Assembly (NCBI RefSeq): GCF_036010325.1
Contig: NZ_CP108549.1
Location: 1,178,001 to 1,242,000, forward strand
Direction: 5' to 3'
Length of the DNA stretch: 64,000 nucleotides
Source: Streptomyces sp. NBC_01210
GTDB taxonomy: Bacteria > Actinomycetota > Actinomycetes > Streptomycetales > Streptomycetaceae
The translations under genes and the position numbers were made by a program. Positions 43,410 to 53,117 of this stretch are shown in pieces. Every line of letters begins with the position of its first letter. The stretch's first letter is position 1. The notes under the pieces are model-generated. The model did not search any database. It was not told where the DNA came from and saw only the letters and a program-made list of their open reading frames with translations.

Positions 43410-44756
43410 TCAGCTCGCCGTCGTTGATCCGCGCTTGGTTCCCTGCGTAGTCACAGTCGGCGTCGAATCGCGCCGTCCCACCGCATCGCTCCGCAAGACC
43501 AGTTGGAGAGCGATCATCACTACGCAGGTCACGATCGCACTGTGCCACAGCAGCGCATCCAGCCGGCCCGCCGACAGATAGGCTCCCGCAGCCACGGCTG
43601 CCAGCGCGCACACGCCTCGGTCCACAATGCTCTCGACCGAGAGGAGCGTGGCACGAGGGGCGTGTGCCGGGATGGCATCGTTGACCAACTTCCGCTGGAT
43701 CGGGTAGGCGAAGCCGGTGACCGCGGCGAACAGGCACAACAGTGCGACCACGGTCCAGGGCCCGCCGAGGGTGACGCTCGCCAGCGTGCCCGCCAGCGCC
43801 AGGCTGAGCAGGGACACCATGGCCACCGGTGACAGACGGCGGCCGAGCCATTGGGGACGCGCCGAGGCCACGGCCTCCGCCACGGTCATGGCCGCCAGCA
43901 CCCCGCCGTGCGAGGTCTCGCCGATGCCGTGGGCCAACAGCATGGGCTGGAAAAGGTTGACCTGGCAGATGCGGGAGAGGGTGAACACGGCCACGCCCTG
44001 CACCATGACCAGGGCGAGCCAGGGTGTGGCTCGTACGCAGCGCAGGGCGGCGCCCGCGTCGTGCAGGAACGCTCCACGGCTCCGGTTCGTCCCGCCTCTC
44101 CCGGGCGCCCGACCCGACCGGCCGTCCCCGTGGGGCGGGGCAAGTCGGGGCAGCGCGAGGGCGCATGCCAGGGAGCCCGCCGCACTCGCGGCGCTCAGCA
44201 CGTACGGCGCCGCGTGAGCGACGGCCATCAGGGGGCCGACCAGCGGCCAGCACATCACCTTCGCGGCCAGGCCGAGGGCGCGAGCCGTGCCCTCGGCCCT
44301 CAGATAGTGCTCGCCGCCACCCTCGGCCCGCAGGCCGTCGTACAGGTAGGCGCTGGCTGCGCCCGATGTCAGGGAACGGCCGGCGGCGATGGCCAGGAAG
44401 TGGACGAGGAAGCCCGCGTACGAGGGGGTGAGGACCGGGGCCAGGTTCGCGGCGGTCATCACGACTGCCCCCGCCCGCAGGCAGTTGCGTGCGCCGATGC
44501 GGTCGGCCACGATCCCGGTCGGGATCTCGAACAGACAGAACGCGACATAGTAGATGCTCTGGATCCCGAAGATCTGCCCGTCCGACAGTCCCGCCTCCCG
44601 CTGGTAGGCGTAGAACACCGGCATCCACCACAGCAGGTTGAACAGCAGTTGGAAGCCGTTGTTGAGTCGGATGATCCGGCGAGCCGCGGGGGTCGGGGGC
44701 GGGCCCGCCGGACGGGCCCGGGAGGTCGGCCGCGGCCGGTCAGGACGGCGGATCAC
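43410..44756 (-). CDS. MFS transporter, last gene of the ATP-grasp/dikinase operon
   Basis: Integral membrane carrier of 448 residues, about 12 helices. Starts with a Pro/Arg-rich tail then LNNGFQLLFNLLWWMPVFYA; motif A-like GIVADRIGARNCLRAGAVV follows helix 2. The GTG at 44756 overlaps the stop of the dikinase-like gene by four bases (GTGA), the best reason for that start; an ATG at 44813 would lie inside that gene. Coupling to two biosynthetic-looking genes points to export of their product. It resembles small-molecule exporters of antibiotic clusters rather than nutrient importers; substrate unknown. Confidence 0.9.
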   Translation of the reverse strand: MIRRPDRPRPTSRARPAGPPPTPAARRIIRLNNGFQLLFNLLWWMPVFYAYQREAGLSDGQIFGIQSIYYVAFCLFEIPTGIVADRIGARNCLRAGAVVMTAANLAPVLTPSYAGFLVHFLAIAAGRSLTSGAASAYLYDGLRAEGGGEHYLRAEGTARALGLAAKVMCWPLVGPLMAVAHAAPYVLSAASAAGSLACALALPRLAPPHGDGRSGRAPGRGGTNRSRGAFLHDAGAALRCVRATPWLALVMVQGVAVFTLSRICQVNLFQPMLLAHGIGETSHGGVLAAMTVAEAVASARPQWLGRRLSPVAMVSLLSLALAGTLASVTLGGPWTVVALLCLFAAVTGFAYPIQRKLVNDAIPAHAPRATLLSVESIVDRGVCALAAVAAGAYLSAGRLDALLWHSAIVTCVVMIALQLVLRSDAVGRRDSTPTVTTQGTKRGSTTAS

Positions 44757-46765
44757 AGGGCGTAGGGGCGGATCTGAACCAGTCGGAAGTCCCCCTGGTC
44801 GGTCATCAGCCACTCGATGTCGAGCGGATGGTCCGCGTCGCCTTCGCTGAAGTGGGACTGCAGCAGCCGACCGGTGAGGGCCAGGTCCATCAGCCGGCTC
44901 CTGGTCGCGGTGGGCAGGTCCTCGCCGGACGAGCCGAGAGCCACCGTACGGCCGCCGCCCTCAACGGTGTTGTAGAGGTACTGCTGCGGCAGGGTCGTCC
45001 CGTCCACCACCGTCTCGGGGGATCCCGGCGAGCAGTTGAGGTAGACGTTGCGGAAGTCCTCGCGCTTCGTCGGGTTGCAGGTCACCAGTACGCCCCCGAG
45101 GTCCGCGGGGACGTACTGCTGGATGATCACTCCCATGTATGTGTCGTCCAGGGAGATGCCGACCTGATGGCGCAGGCGCACGCTGCGCGGCGACAGCAGG
45201 GAGGCCCACACCTGGCGCACCGCGTCGAGGAGTTCGCCGGCCCCGCGGACGGTGGTGACCGAGTCGTAGACCCCGGCCGCAGAGAACCCGGGAAGGTCTT
45301 CGGCATTGGAGGAGGAGCGCACCACCAGGCGGCTTCCTGCGGCGAGTGGGGCGGGGAACGCCTGGGTGATCTGCCGGGTCACCTCTTCCGGCATCGGGGT
45401 GTTCCGGACGACGTGTTGCAGGTGCAGACAGAGCGAGTCCAGCACCTCGACCGCGTCGAGTTCGAGCGCCATCTTGAGCTTTCCGATGCCCTGTTGCAGG
45501 GCTGGTGAGGAGGCGAGGAAGCGTTGCTGCAGGGCGAACGGGAGGGCGACTCCGTCGGGGGCCGCGACGGTACGTGCGGTGAATTCGGCCGCCGCCTGCC
45601 GCAGCCCGCCGGTGGTGGCATCCGTGACACCGAGTCGGGCCGCGAGATGGCCGTAGAGATCCGTGCGGGGCGGCCGCGACTGCCCGTAGAACGCGGTGAG
45701 ATCGGCCGTGCGGCTGTCGAGAACGTGGTGAAGCTCGCCGAGGTTGGCCGCCTTGGTGCCGTAGCGGTCCCGGTCCGCGCGGCGCAGCCGGTGCAGAGCC
45801 AGGGCCGGTGCGTCCTCGAGCAGCGGCGGTTCCATCCGGATCCGCTGCTGGTGCCACGTCGGCGCTTCCAGGGCCGGGGCGGTCGCCAGCGGCACGAGGG
45901 TGATCTCGTCGTCCCGCACCAGGTAGCGGACCCAGGCACCGTTGAGGTCGTCCTTCTCGACGATCTGTTCCAGGTCGCGGACGATCGCATTGGGGATGCC
46001 CCAGCCGGAGGCGAGGACGTTGGTGTGCGAGAGCGGCGTGGTGGGCGCGGTGTTGAGGAATCCCGCGACGCGCGGCACGTCGTCCGGCAGGCAGGCCATG
46101 GCCACGATGTCCGACCAGCCGAGCCCGTCGGCGGCTGCCTCGTACTCCTCGGCCGTCCGGAAGTAGCGCAGCCTGCCGATGGCCTCGGCGGCGTTGAGCG
46201 GTGTCCGCGTCCGGTTGCCGAAGAGTTCGTGGCTGGGTATCCGCGGCACCCGGACCTCGCTGATCGCGGTCAGCTCCTGTTCCTGTCCATGGTTCGCCGG
46301 CTTCAGCAGCAGCGGCAGTCGGCCGTCGACCCGGCCGCGGACGAACGCGTAGAACGCGTCGAGCAAGGCGCCGTGCATGGTGTCGGATTCGGTCGTCTCC
46401 AGGACCAGGAACGGTCGCTCGCGGCCGTCGGAGTCCTCGTCGGTGTGCAGGGAGAGCACACCCAGGAGGAAGCGACGCCCGGGATCCCGGTACACCGAGG
46501 CGTTGAAGGCGTCCAGGCACGCGTCCAGGGCCTCCAGCTCCATGTCGAGGACGCGGGTGGCGACATAGTTGACGTGGAAGGGGTGGACGGCCGTGTCGAG
46601 CAGGTGCCAGGTGTCCTCGGCGCGGTCGACGACGACCTTCAGGTAGGGGTGACCGGCCAGCACGCCGGAGAGGGTGCGGAACAACGGCAGGGACAGATTC
46701 TCGCCGACGACCGTGCGGTCCACGGCAGGGTCCGGCGCGCCCGGGGGAAGGAGGTGGGTGGTCAT
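44753..46765 (-). CDS. PEP-synthase-like dikinase with phosphohistidine domain before ATP domain
   Basis: Protein of 670 residues. The C-terminal 330 residues are a complete PPDK/PEP-synthase nucleotide-binding domain: YGTKAANLGEL, VVRSSSNAEDLPGFSAAGVY, GVIIQQYVPADLGGVLVTCN and DIEWLMTDQGDFRLVQIRPY. Before it, at about 240-265, TTPLSHTNVLASGWGIPNAI resembles the swivelling phosphohistidine domain with its His kept. The usual order is reversed, as in plant glucan water dikinases. The first 220 residues match nothing I know. ATGA overlap with the upstream ATP-grasp ligase shows coupling. It may phosphorylate a small-molecule intermediate using ATP; inference. Confidence 0.85.
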   Translation of the reverse strand: MTTHLLPPGAPDPAVDRTVVGENLSLPLFRTLSGVLAGHPYLKVVVDRAEDTWHLLDTAVHPFHVNYVATRVLDMELEALDACLDAFNASVYRDPGRRFLLGVLSLHTDEDSDGRERPFLVLETTESDTMHGALLDAFYAFVRGRVDGRLPLLLKPANHGQEQELTAISEVRVPRIPSHELFGNRTRTPLNAAEAIGRLRYFRTAEEYEAAADGLGWSDIVAMACLPDDVPRVAGFLNTAPTTPLSHTNVLASGWGIPNAIVRDLEQIVEKDDLNGAWVRYLVRDDEITLVPLATAPALEAPTWHQQRIRMEPPLLEDAPALALHRLRRADRDRYGTKAANLGELHHVLDSRTADLTAFYGQSRPPRTDLYGHLAARLGVTDATTGGLRQAAAEFTARTVAAPDGVALPFALQQRFLASSPALQQGIGKLKMALELDAVEVLDSLCLHLQHVVRNTPMPEEVTRQITQAFPAPLAAGSRLVVRSSSNAEDLPGFSAAGVYDSVTTVRGAGELLDAVRQVWASLLSPRSVRLRHQVGISLDDTYMGVIIQQYVPADLGGVLVTCNPTKREDFRNVYLNCSPGSPETVVDGTTLPQQYLYNTVEGGGRTVALGSSGEDLPTATRSRLMDLALTGRLLQSHFSEGDADHPLDIEWLMTDQGDFRLVQIRPYAL

Positions 46766-48135
46766 GAGCGGGCCTCCTCGTCCGAAGCCACCGGTAGGAC
46801 GTGCGGCAGGACATCCACCAGTGTCCGGAAGTCACGGATGACGGTCTGCGGGTCGACAGCGGAGAGCAGGCAGAGTGCCGCCATGGTGTTCGCGCCGGCG
46901 GCCGGGTCGTAGACCGGCACCAAAGCACCGTCGGGAAGTGAATTCTCGGCCACCACCGACAGCCGGCTGCCGTCGCTGACCGGGACGGCTTCCGTCACCG
47001 TCGGGAAGTCCCAGACGCGCCGGTCCGGCCAGGCGTCACCGGCACCGTCGACGGCAAGTACGACGAGCGAACCCGCCGCGCCTCGCGCCTCCCCCGGCGT
47101 ACGGGCGCGCGTAGGCCAGGTGACCGGGCGTCCCAGAAGGTGGTCGACGAGCATCCCGATGAGGTCCAGGCCGAAGACCTCCTCGATCTGCGGGACGGTC
47201 ATCGCGCCACCGAACCGGGCCGCGGTCTCGATCACCCACATCTGGCCTTCGGCCCCGAGCTTGATCTCGGTGTGCGTTCCGCAGTTCGCGAGACCCAGCG
47301 CGTCGACGGCATCCCGCGCGAGGGCCACGACGCGCTCCTGGGCGTCGTGCGACAGCGAGGCGGGGGTGATGCCGGCGCGCTCGGTGAACGGTTCCACCGT
47401 CGGCATGCGTCCGCTGAGACAGACGGGTCGGAAGTCGCCGTCGATGACGACACCTTCGACGCTCACGTAGTCGCCCCACCCCGGCTCGTCGAACCAGTCC
47501 TCGGCCGATCCCGCCACGATCTGCTCGACCAGGAAGTCCGCGTCGGCGTCGGCCACGTGGAGTTCGGCGTATCCCAGTTGCGCGGATTCGGCCATCACTT
47601 CCCGCGACCGCTCCCAGGCCTCCGCCACCTCCCGCGAAGAGCGGATGACCTGGTGTGCGGTGGAACCGGCGCTCCATGCCGCCTTCAGCAGCAGGGGTAA
47701 GGGAAGGGCCGCAGCCGCGTCATGCAGCTCCTGCTCCGAGGCGACCGGGCGGAACCGGGGCTGGGATATGCCGTGTTCCTGCCAGGTACGCCGCATCATC
47801 CGCTTGTCGCGGGCGAGGGCGCAGGAGCTGCCCGCCCCGGCGAGGCCGAGCTTCTCGCAGGCTTCGGCGACAGCCACGACCGCGTACTCGGAGAATGTGA
47901 CGACCGCGTCCGCACCGATGGCCTGGGCCCGGGCAACGATCAGGGACACCAGGTCGCGCCGCTCCGACTCGGTGGGGACCAGGACCGAGGCGCACAGGCG
48001 CTCGGCGGTCGCGGCCACGCTGGGAGGAAGTGCGCTGAGCGCCAGCAGGTGCACTGCCGACTTCGCGGCGACCCGTGTCAGGGCATGGCCGAGGGGCGGG
48101 CCGCCCTTGGCATGCACGAACAGCACCTTGCTCAC
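46762..48135 (-). CDS. ATP-grasp ligase (amino acid/peptide ligase type)
   Basis: ATP-grasp protein of 457 residues. N-terminal pre-ATP-grasp fold (MSKVLFVHAKGGPPLGHALT), then ATP-binding LARDKRMMRRTWQEHGI, Lys in LPLLLKAAWSAGSTAHQVI, EQIVAG hinge, and metal ligands in HTEIKLGAEGQMWVIETAAR with FGG. The layout is that of L-amino-acid ligases such as BacD, which join a carboxylate to an amine via acyl phosphate. GTG start with AGGAG ten bases upstream. First gene of a three-gene operon with the dikinase-like enzyme and MFS exporter; divergent from a PAS-LuxR regulator. Substrates unknown. Confidence 0.9.
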   Translation of the reverse strand: MSKVLFVHAKGGPPLGHALTRVAAKSAVHLLALSALPPSVAATAERLCASVLVPTESERRDLVSLIVARAQAIGADAVVTFSEYAVVAVAEACEKLGLAGAGSSCALARDKRMMRRTWQEHGISQPRFRPVASEQELHDAAAALPLPLLLKAAWSAGSTAHQVIRSSREVAEAWERSREVMAESAQLGYAELHVADADADFLVEQIVAGSAEDWFDEPGWGDYVSVEGVVIDGDFRPVCLSGRMPTVEPFTERAGITPASLSHDAQERVVALARDAVDALGLANCGTHTEIKLGAEGQMWVIETAARFGGAMTVPQIEEVFGLDLIGMLVDHLLGRPVTWPTRARTPGEARGAAGSLVVLAVDGAGDAWPDRRVWDFPTVTEAVPVSDGSRLSVVAENSLPDGALVPVYDPAAGANTMAALCLLSAVDPQTVIRDFRTLVDVLPHVLPVASDEEARS

Positions 48136-48418
48136 AGAAACCCAACTCCTCTGGATGATGATGGTCCGTCAGAACGATGGAGGGCGAGCGACATGACGGG
48201 TGCCCACCACCGCTCCAGCAAATCAGCCGACGGGCACCCGAATCGCCGCATCGGGCGCCGGCCGATCAGGCAAATGCCTGAGTTGCAGGCGCCGTTGAAC
48301 CGGCGGGGAGGGCCCGTGATGACGTATGGCGGAAGTGACGGCCGGCATCGCGGCCCGACGCCGTCCAGGTCGGCCGAGAACCGAGCATGCGCGGAAACAG
48401 AGCGGGATACACATCGCG

Positions 48419-49750
48419 ATGTCACACCGCGCAATCCGGTTGAAACTTGATGGAAAGGTCGTCGTGGACGAGACCACTCTCAAAGCGCTGCTCGAGCATC
48501 TGCCCGTGTACTGGTGGGAGGCCGACGGGCAGCTGCGCGTCATCGACAGCGGCGGCGGTGCCTTCATTGACTCGCGGACGCCACAGCGGTTCCTCGAGGC
48601 CATGCGGCAGGACTTCGCGGCGTCCTGGCACTCCCCCGAAGTCAGTCACTGGCAGGCGCGGTTCGACGGGCGGGTCTTCGATGTGAGCTGGCCCCTCGAC
48701 GAAGTGGCTTGCGGGGGCCGGGCCCGCGGACTGGCCGTGGAGGTCAGCGCCGGGACCGCCGCCGCGCGCCGCTTCGACGCATTCGCGGACTTCGCCCCCG
48801 CCGCTGCCTTCATCCGGGACGAGGACGGGCGCTACCTCTGGACCAACCACGCCTACGCGCACCTCTACGGCACCACGCCGGGGAACGTCATCGGGAAGCA
48901 TGTGCAGGACTTCGACTCCCTCGCCGACGCCGCGCAGTTCCTCGCGCTCGACCGGGAGATCCTCTCCCACGGCAGATCGGTGCGGCACACCCTCACCTAC
49001 CACCGGTCCGACGGCACCAGCGCATACGCGGCGGGCCACCGGTTCCCCGTCCGGGAGGGCTCACAGACCTGCGTGGCAGGGATCTACGTGGACATCACCG
49101 ACTACACGCGCGCGCTGGACCAACGCCGGGAGGCGGAGGAAAGCCTGCACGCGCTGCGCGACCACAGCGGGCTGCCCTGCGCCCTGATCTCGGCGGGCGG
49201 ACGGATCCAGCAGGCGAGCGCCGCGGCCGCCGAACTCCTGCAGACCCGGCCGTCGGATCTCGTCGGCCGCCGTGCCCACACGGTGCTGGCTCCGGCGCCG
49301 GAACTCGACCTGCTGCACCGCAGATGGAATGACCTGATAGCCCGCCGTCGCAGGAGGTTCGAGACGTCCGCCGTGTTGGTCGACGCCCGCGGCCGGCAGC
49401 GCCGGGCCCGGCTGCATCTGACGACAGTGGGCCGTTCCTCGACCCGCGCCGCGGAGGTCTGGGCGGTCGTCACCCACCAGGGGCTCGCCCACGAGGCACA
49501 TCCTCCGCTCACCGCCAGCCAGATCCGCATCCTGTCCCTGCTGGCCATGGGCAGCAGCAACGGGGAGATCGCCACCTCGCTGCGCCTGTCCCGGCAGACC
49601 GTCGACTACCACCTCAGCCGACTGCGGGATCTACTGGGCGCCGCGACCAGACCCGCGCTGGTCGCCCGGGCGTACGTCCTGGGCATCCTCTCTCCCCAGA
49701 CCTGGCCACCGCGTTCCGCCACGGCCACCCATCCGCTCAGCTCCGCCTGA
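48419..49750 (+). CDS. PAS domain LuxR family transcriptional regulator
   Basis: Regulator of 443 residues. A PAS domain at about 115-235 (FAPAAAFIRDEDGRYLWTNH, later VAGIYVDITDYTRALDQRRE) follows an N-terminal region that looks PAS-like (LLEHLPVYWWEADGQLRVID); a third PAS-like unit covers about 245-330. The C-terminal LuxR helix-turn-helix is LTASQIRILSLLAMGSSNGE with SRQTVDYHLSRLRDLLGA. An ATG at 48326 would add 31 basic residues; neither start has a strong ribosome binding site. Divergent from the ATP-grasp operon by 283 bp, so it is the likely cluster-situated regulator. Confidence 0.88.
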   Translation: MSHRAIRLKLDGKVVVDETTLKALLEHLPVYWWEADGQLRVIDSGGGAFIDSRTPQRFLEAMRQDFAASWHSPEVSHWQARFDGRVFDVSWPLDEVACGGRARGLAVEVSAGTAAARRFDAFADFAPAAAFIRDEDGRYLWTNHAYAHLYGTTPGNVIGKHVQDFDSLADAAQFLALDREILSHGRSVRHTLTYHRSDGTSAYAAGHRFPVREGSQTCVAGIYVDITDYTRALDQRREAEESLHALRDHSGLPCALISAGGRIQQASAAAAELLQTRPSDLVGRRAHTVLAPAPELDLLHRRWNDLIARRRRRFETSAVLVDARGRQRRARLHLTTVGRSSTRAAEVWAVVTHQGLAHEAHPPLTASQIRILSLLAMGSSNGEIATSLRLSRQTVDYHLSRLRDLLGAATRPALVARAYVLGILSPQTWPPRSATATHPLSSA

Positions 49751-49887
49751 GGCCGGCGCGGCGGCGCCATCAGCCCGGAACAGGGACCGCTGGGTGCGGC
49801 CGGACTTCGAACCCGCAGTCCGGCGAGATGCGCCGTTGTCACGGTTGGTGTCCGCCGAGCTCCGTCAGGGCAACCCCCATTCAGCCG

Positions 49888-50679
49888 TCAGTGGCGGAGG
49901 GCCGCCAGATCCGTACCGGGCAGGTGGATCCAGCCCTCCTGCCCTGCGGCCGCGCGCTCGTCCGGAGAACGCGGCCACAGGGTGTCCCCGACCAGGACGG
50001 CGCGAGCAACCAGGGCACAGACCAACGCGTCGAGATGGTCGTGGCTGTCGACACACTGCCCGCGCACCGCCTCGGGGAGGGCCAACCCCAAGCCCGCCTC
50101 GACCGAGCCGACGATGTGCTCTCGGACGGCACGCGCTTCGGACGTGGCGCTCTTGTAGCTACCAGGAAGGCGGATCCCCCACCGCCGCAGTGCGGCAGCA
50201 GGGTAGACCTCGGCAACTGGTCCCGACCCGTCCCGGGGCACAGGGGCACCGATCGCCGCGAGGGCATCCAGCAGATGAGCCGCTCGCAGCGCCACGACGC
50301 CCAGAAGATCGGTGGACACCGACAGCGGAGGCCGCATCGAGGTCGCCTTCCATGTGAGGTCGTCGGTGAACCTGAATCGCAGCGCATCCAGTCCGGGCCT
50401 CCCGTCCGCACGCTCCTCGAACCGGACGCGAGGCGGCAGCCGCCGGCCGCGGTGGTGGGCCAGGACCGTTGCCACGAAGCTCGACGGCCAGCCAAGAGGG
50501 CAGTCGAGGCCGGTCTTGTCGGCCGCCCGGACAACCGCCAGCAGATCCTCATCCCCCTCGGGCACGACGAACTCCGCCGCCAAGCCGTCCACGCCGCCCC
50601 AGACCACCCGGCACACAGCCGTACGCCGTGCACTCGCAGCAAGGTCGACCCCGACCGTCACCGCCTGTCGTTGCCTCAT
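49888..50679 (-). CDS. DUF429 domain-containing protein
   Basis: Cytoplasmic protein of 263 residues. It opens VTVGVDLAASARRTAVCRVV with GLDCPLGWP, and ends CVDSHDHLDALVCALVARAV, the acidic pattern of the DUF429/RNase H-like fold; catalytic-looking Asp residues are in GVDLA and DSHDHLDAL. The function of the family is not known. GGAGG stands eight bases before the ATG at 50679. Its upstream region runs straight into a fragment of an enoyl-CoA hydratase gene, so its own promoter may have been altered by a rearrangement. Confidence 0.85.
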   Translation of the reverse strand: MRQRQAVTVGVDLAASARRTAVCRVVWGGVDGLAAEFVVPEGDEDLLAVVRAADKTGLDCPLGWPSSFVATVLAHHRGRRLPPRVRFEERADGRPGLDALRFRFTDDLTWKATSMRPPLSVSTDLLGVVALRAAHLLDALAAIGAPVPRDGSGPVAEVYPAAALRRWGIRLPGSYKSATSEARAVREHIVGSVEAGLGLALPEAVRGQCVDSHDHLDALVCALVARAVLVGDTLWPRSPDERAAAGQEGWIHLPGTDLAALRH

Positions 50680-50753
50680 GCCACAATCCTCCCGCAGCAC
50701 GCCCGTGGGCCACCGCACCCCCGCGCCACCAACAGGTGCCATGCGGTCGAGCG

Positions 50754-50851
50754 TTCACCGCATTCATCGCCTCCGGCCGGTTCAACGTGATGATGCCGTT
50801 GTGTTCGCGTCGCTCGAACAGCACCGCCGAGCTCTGGGCGGACGAGCCCAT
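50754..50851 (-). pseudogene. Enoyl-CoA hydratase N-terminal remnant
   Basis: ATG at 50851 gives MGSSAQSSAVLFERREHNGI and ITLNRPEAMNAVNA, the first strands of a crotonase. Similarity ends abruptly after about 32 residues, where sequence upstream of the DUF429 gene begins. It starts 13 bases after the stop of the phosphotransferase gene on the same strand, so it was the next gene of that acyl-CoA operon before most of it was deleted. Confidence 0.75.
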
Positions 50852-50863
50852 GGTTACTTCTGC

Positions 50864-51886
50864 TCAGATCCCGGCTTCGTCAGCGATTCGACATGCGTTG
50901 TCCACGAGCGCGTCGATGCGTTCCACGGTGGGCGTGCCTGTCGCGCTCCTGTTCTTCGGTTCATCGATCGCTCGCCTCATCACGCCCTCGCCAATCACAG
51001 CCACCTTCCACAGGCCCAGCACATGCCAGAATTTCAGTGCCGCCGCGTCCCGGCCTGTTTCGGTCAGGTACACCTGAGCGAGCTCGGCACGGTCCGGGAA
51101 GCCGTCGAGGACGGAGGCGGCGAAATCGCCCCCGGTCTCCTCCTCTCCCGGTTCCGGCCAGTACGCCAGCAGGCTGCCCATGTCCGCCAACGGATCCCCC
51201 AGCGTCGACAACTCCCAGTCGAGCGCCGCGGTCACCTCCCCGCTGTCGTAAGAGGTGATGACGTTGCGCAGATGGAAATCGCCGTGTACGAGCGTCAGTT
51301 CGCACTGCTCCGGGACGGCGGCGACAAGGCGCCGGGTGAGGTCCTCGAGGGCGGGCAGCTCGCGGGTCCTGGACTTCTCCCACTGGCTCGTCCACCGCTT
51401 GAGCTGACGCCGCGCATACGGCGTGTGGCTGGCCAGTCCGGTCAGCCCGGTCGCCTCGAGATCGACCGCGTGGATCTTCGCCAGCGTCCGCGGCAAGGAC
51501 ATCCCTATCGCCCGGCGGCGCTCCGGCGTCAACGACTGCGCGATCGGCATCGTGTCGACGACCTGGCCGTCAACGAACTCCATGAGCAGCAGCGGGACGT
51601 CGGTCACGGCGGGATCAGCGGTGAGCCCGAGCACCCGCGGGATCGGGACGGCGGTGCCCTCCAGCGCGGTCAGAATCCGCGCCTCGCGAGCCACGTCGTG
51701 CGCCGACGCCAACAGGCGACCCAGCGGTGGGCGCCGCAGCACCCACCTGCGGCCGTCCTGGTCCCGTACCAAGTAGGTCAGATTCGACTGACCGAGCCCG
51801 ATCCGGTCGAAGGTCAGTGGCCCTGCGAAGTCGACGCCGAGGGTCTCGAGCCAGCGGCTCACGCAACCGAGATCGAGTCCTGCCAT
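50864..51886 (-). CDS. APH-type phosphotransferase family protein (ACAD10-like kinase domain)
   Basis: Kinase-fold protein of 340 residues. Conserved parts: GQSNLTYLVRDQDGRRWVLR at the nucleotide loop, LVHGDFHLRNVI as catalytic loop and ALDWELSTLGDPLADMGSLL as metal-binding Asp segment. This is the APH-like group that in animals is fused to acyl-CoA dehydrogenase (ACAD10/11), where it is linked to processing of 4-hydroxy acyl-CoAs. Here it follows an acyl-CoA dehydrogenase stop by one base pair, so the pair probably works together on hydroxylated acyl-CoAs; inference from the family. Confidence 0.9.
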   Translation of the reverse strand: MAGLDLGCVSRWLETLGVDFAGPLTFDRIGLGQSNLTYLVRDQDGRRWVLRRPPLGRLLASAHDVAREARILTALEGTAVPIPRVLGLTADPAVTDVPLLLMEFVDGQVVDTMPIAQSLTPERRRAIGMSLPRTLAKIHAVDLEATGLTGLASHTPYARRQLKRWTSQWEKSRTRELPALEDLTRRLVAAVPEQCELTLVHGDFHLRNVITSYDSGEVTAALDWELSTLGDPLADMGSLLAYWPEPGEEETGGDFAASVLDGFPDRAELAQVYLTETGRDAAALKFWHVLGLWKVAVIGEGVMRRAIDEPKNRSATGTPTVERIDALVDNACRIADEAGI

Positions 51887-51887
51887 C

Positions 51888-53117
51888 TCAGCTCACCGCT
51901 GCCGTGGCCGCGTCGCGGTACTTCCGCAGTTCCTGTCTGGCGATGGCCCTCTTGTGGACCTCGTCGGGACCGTCCGCCAGCCGCAACGTCCGCAGACCCG
52001 CATACATCATCGCCAACGGGAAGTCGTCGGTCACTCCTGCTCCCCCGTGCACCTGGATCGCGCGGTCGACGATCTTCAACGCGATGTTCGGGGCGGCCAC
52101 CTTGATGGCCGCGATCTCGGTGCGCGCTTCCTTGTTCCCGACCGTGTCCATCAGATACGCGGCCTTGAGCGTGAGGAGGCGAATCATCTCGATGTCGATA
52201 CGTGCTTCCGCTATCCAGTCCTGGACATTGGACCGTTCGGCAACCGGACTACCGAATGTCACCCGTGACTGCGCGCGCCGGCACATCAGCTCGAGCGCCC
52301 GCTCGGCCGCGCCGATCGCCCGCATGCAGTGGTGGATACGACCGGGCCCGAGCCGGGCCTGGCTGATCGCGAAACCCTCACCCTCGCCCTTGAGTACGTC
52401 CTTGGCCGGCACCCGTACGTCGGTGAAGTCGATTTCGGCGTGCCCCTCACGGTCCTGGTAGCCGAACACCGGCAGCCCGCGCATCACCGTGATCCCGGGG
52501 GCGTCGATCGGGACGACCATCATCGACTGCTGCCGGTGCGGGGCAGCGGTGGGATCCGTCTTCCCCATGACGATGAGCACCTTGCAGTTGCGGTGCAGGG
52601 CATTGGACGCGAACCACTTACGGCCGTTGAGCACGTACTCGTCGCCGTCGCGCTCCATCCGCAGCTCGATGTTGGTGGCGTCCGAACTGGCGACACGCGG
52701 CTCGGTCATCGCGAAGGCCGAGGCCATCGTCCCGTCGAGCAGGGGCCCCAGATACTTCTCCTTGTGCTCGTCGCTGCCGAACAGCGTGAGTACCTCCATG
52801 TTGCCGGTGTCGGGAGCGTTGCAGTTGCACGCCTCGGAGGCGATGTGACTGCGCCCCATGATCTCCGCCAGCGGCGCGTACTCGAGATTCGTCAGCCCGG
52901 GGCCCCACTCGGGGTGCGGGTGGAAGAGGTTCCACAGTCCGCGTCCCCGCGCCTCCGCCTTGAGTTCCTCGATGATCGGCGGATGGAAGTGCGGGTCGCC
53001 CGACGCGCGCATCTGCTCGTGGTACACCGCCTCAGCGGGGTAGATGTGCGAATCCATGAACTCGAGCAGATCCGCTTGGTACTGCTTGGCGCGGTCGGAC
53101 GTCTCAAACAGGGACAT
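51888..53117 (-). CDS. Acyl-CoA dehydrogenase, ACAD10/11-like
   Basis: FAD enzyme of 409 residues. [20 protein letters not shown] and [20 protein letters not shown] are the flavin/substrate segments, [20 protein letters not shown] the C-terminal helical domain, and [15 protein letters not shown] with [16 protein letters not shown] the end typical of this subfamily. AGGAG is five bases upstream of the ATG at 53117. Translationally close to the APH-like kinase downstream and overlapping the truncated enoyl-CoA hydratase upstream. Likely part of breakdown of branched or hydroxylated acyl-CoAs. Confidence 0.92.
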   Translation of the reverse strand: MSLFETSDRAKQYQADLLEFMDSHIYPAEAVYHEQMRASGDPHFHPPIIEELKAEARGRGLWNLFHPHPEWGPGLTNLEYAPLAEIMGRSHIASEACNCNAPDTGNMEVLTLFGSDEHKEKYLGPLLDGTMASAFAMTEPRVASSDATNIELRMERDGDEYVLNGRKWFASNALHRNCKVLIVMGKTDPTAAPHRQQSMMVVPIDAPGITVMRGLPVFGYQDREGHAEIDFTDVRVPAKDVLKGEGEGFAISQARLGPGRIHHCMRAIGAAERALELMCRRAQSRVTFGSPVAERSNVQDWIAEARIDIEMIRLLTLKAAYLMDTVGNKEARTEIAAIKVAAPNIALKIVDRAIQVHGGAGVTDDFPLAMMYAGLRTLRLADGPDEVHKRAIARQELRKYRDAATAAVS

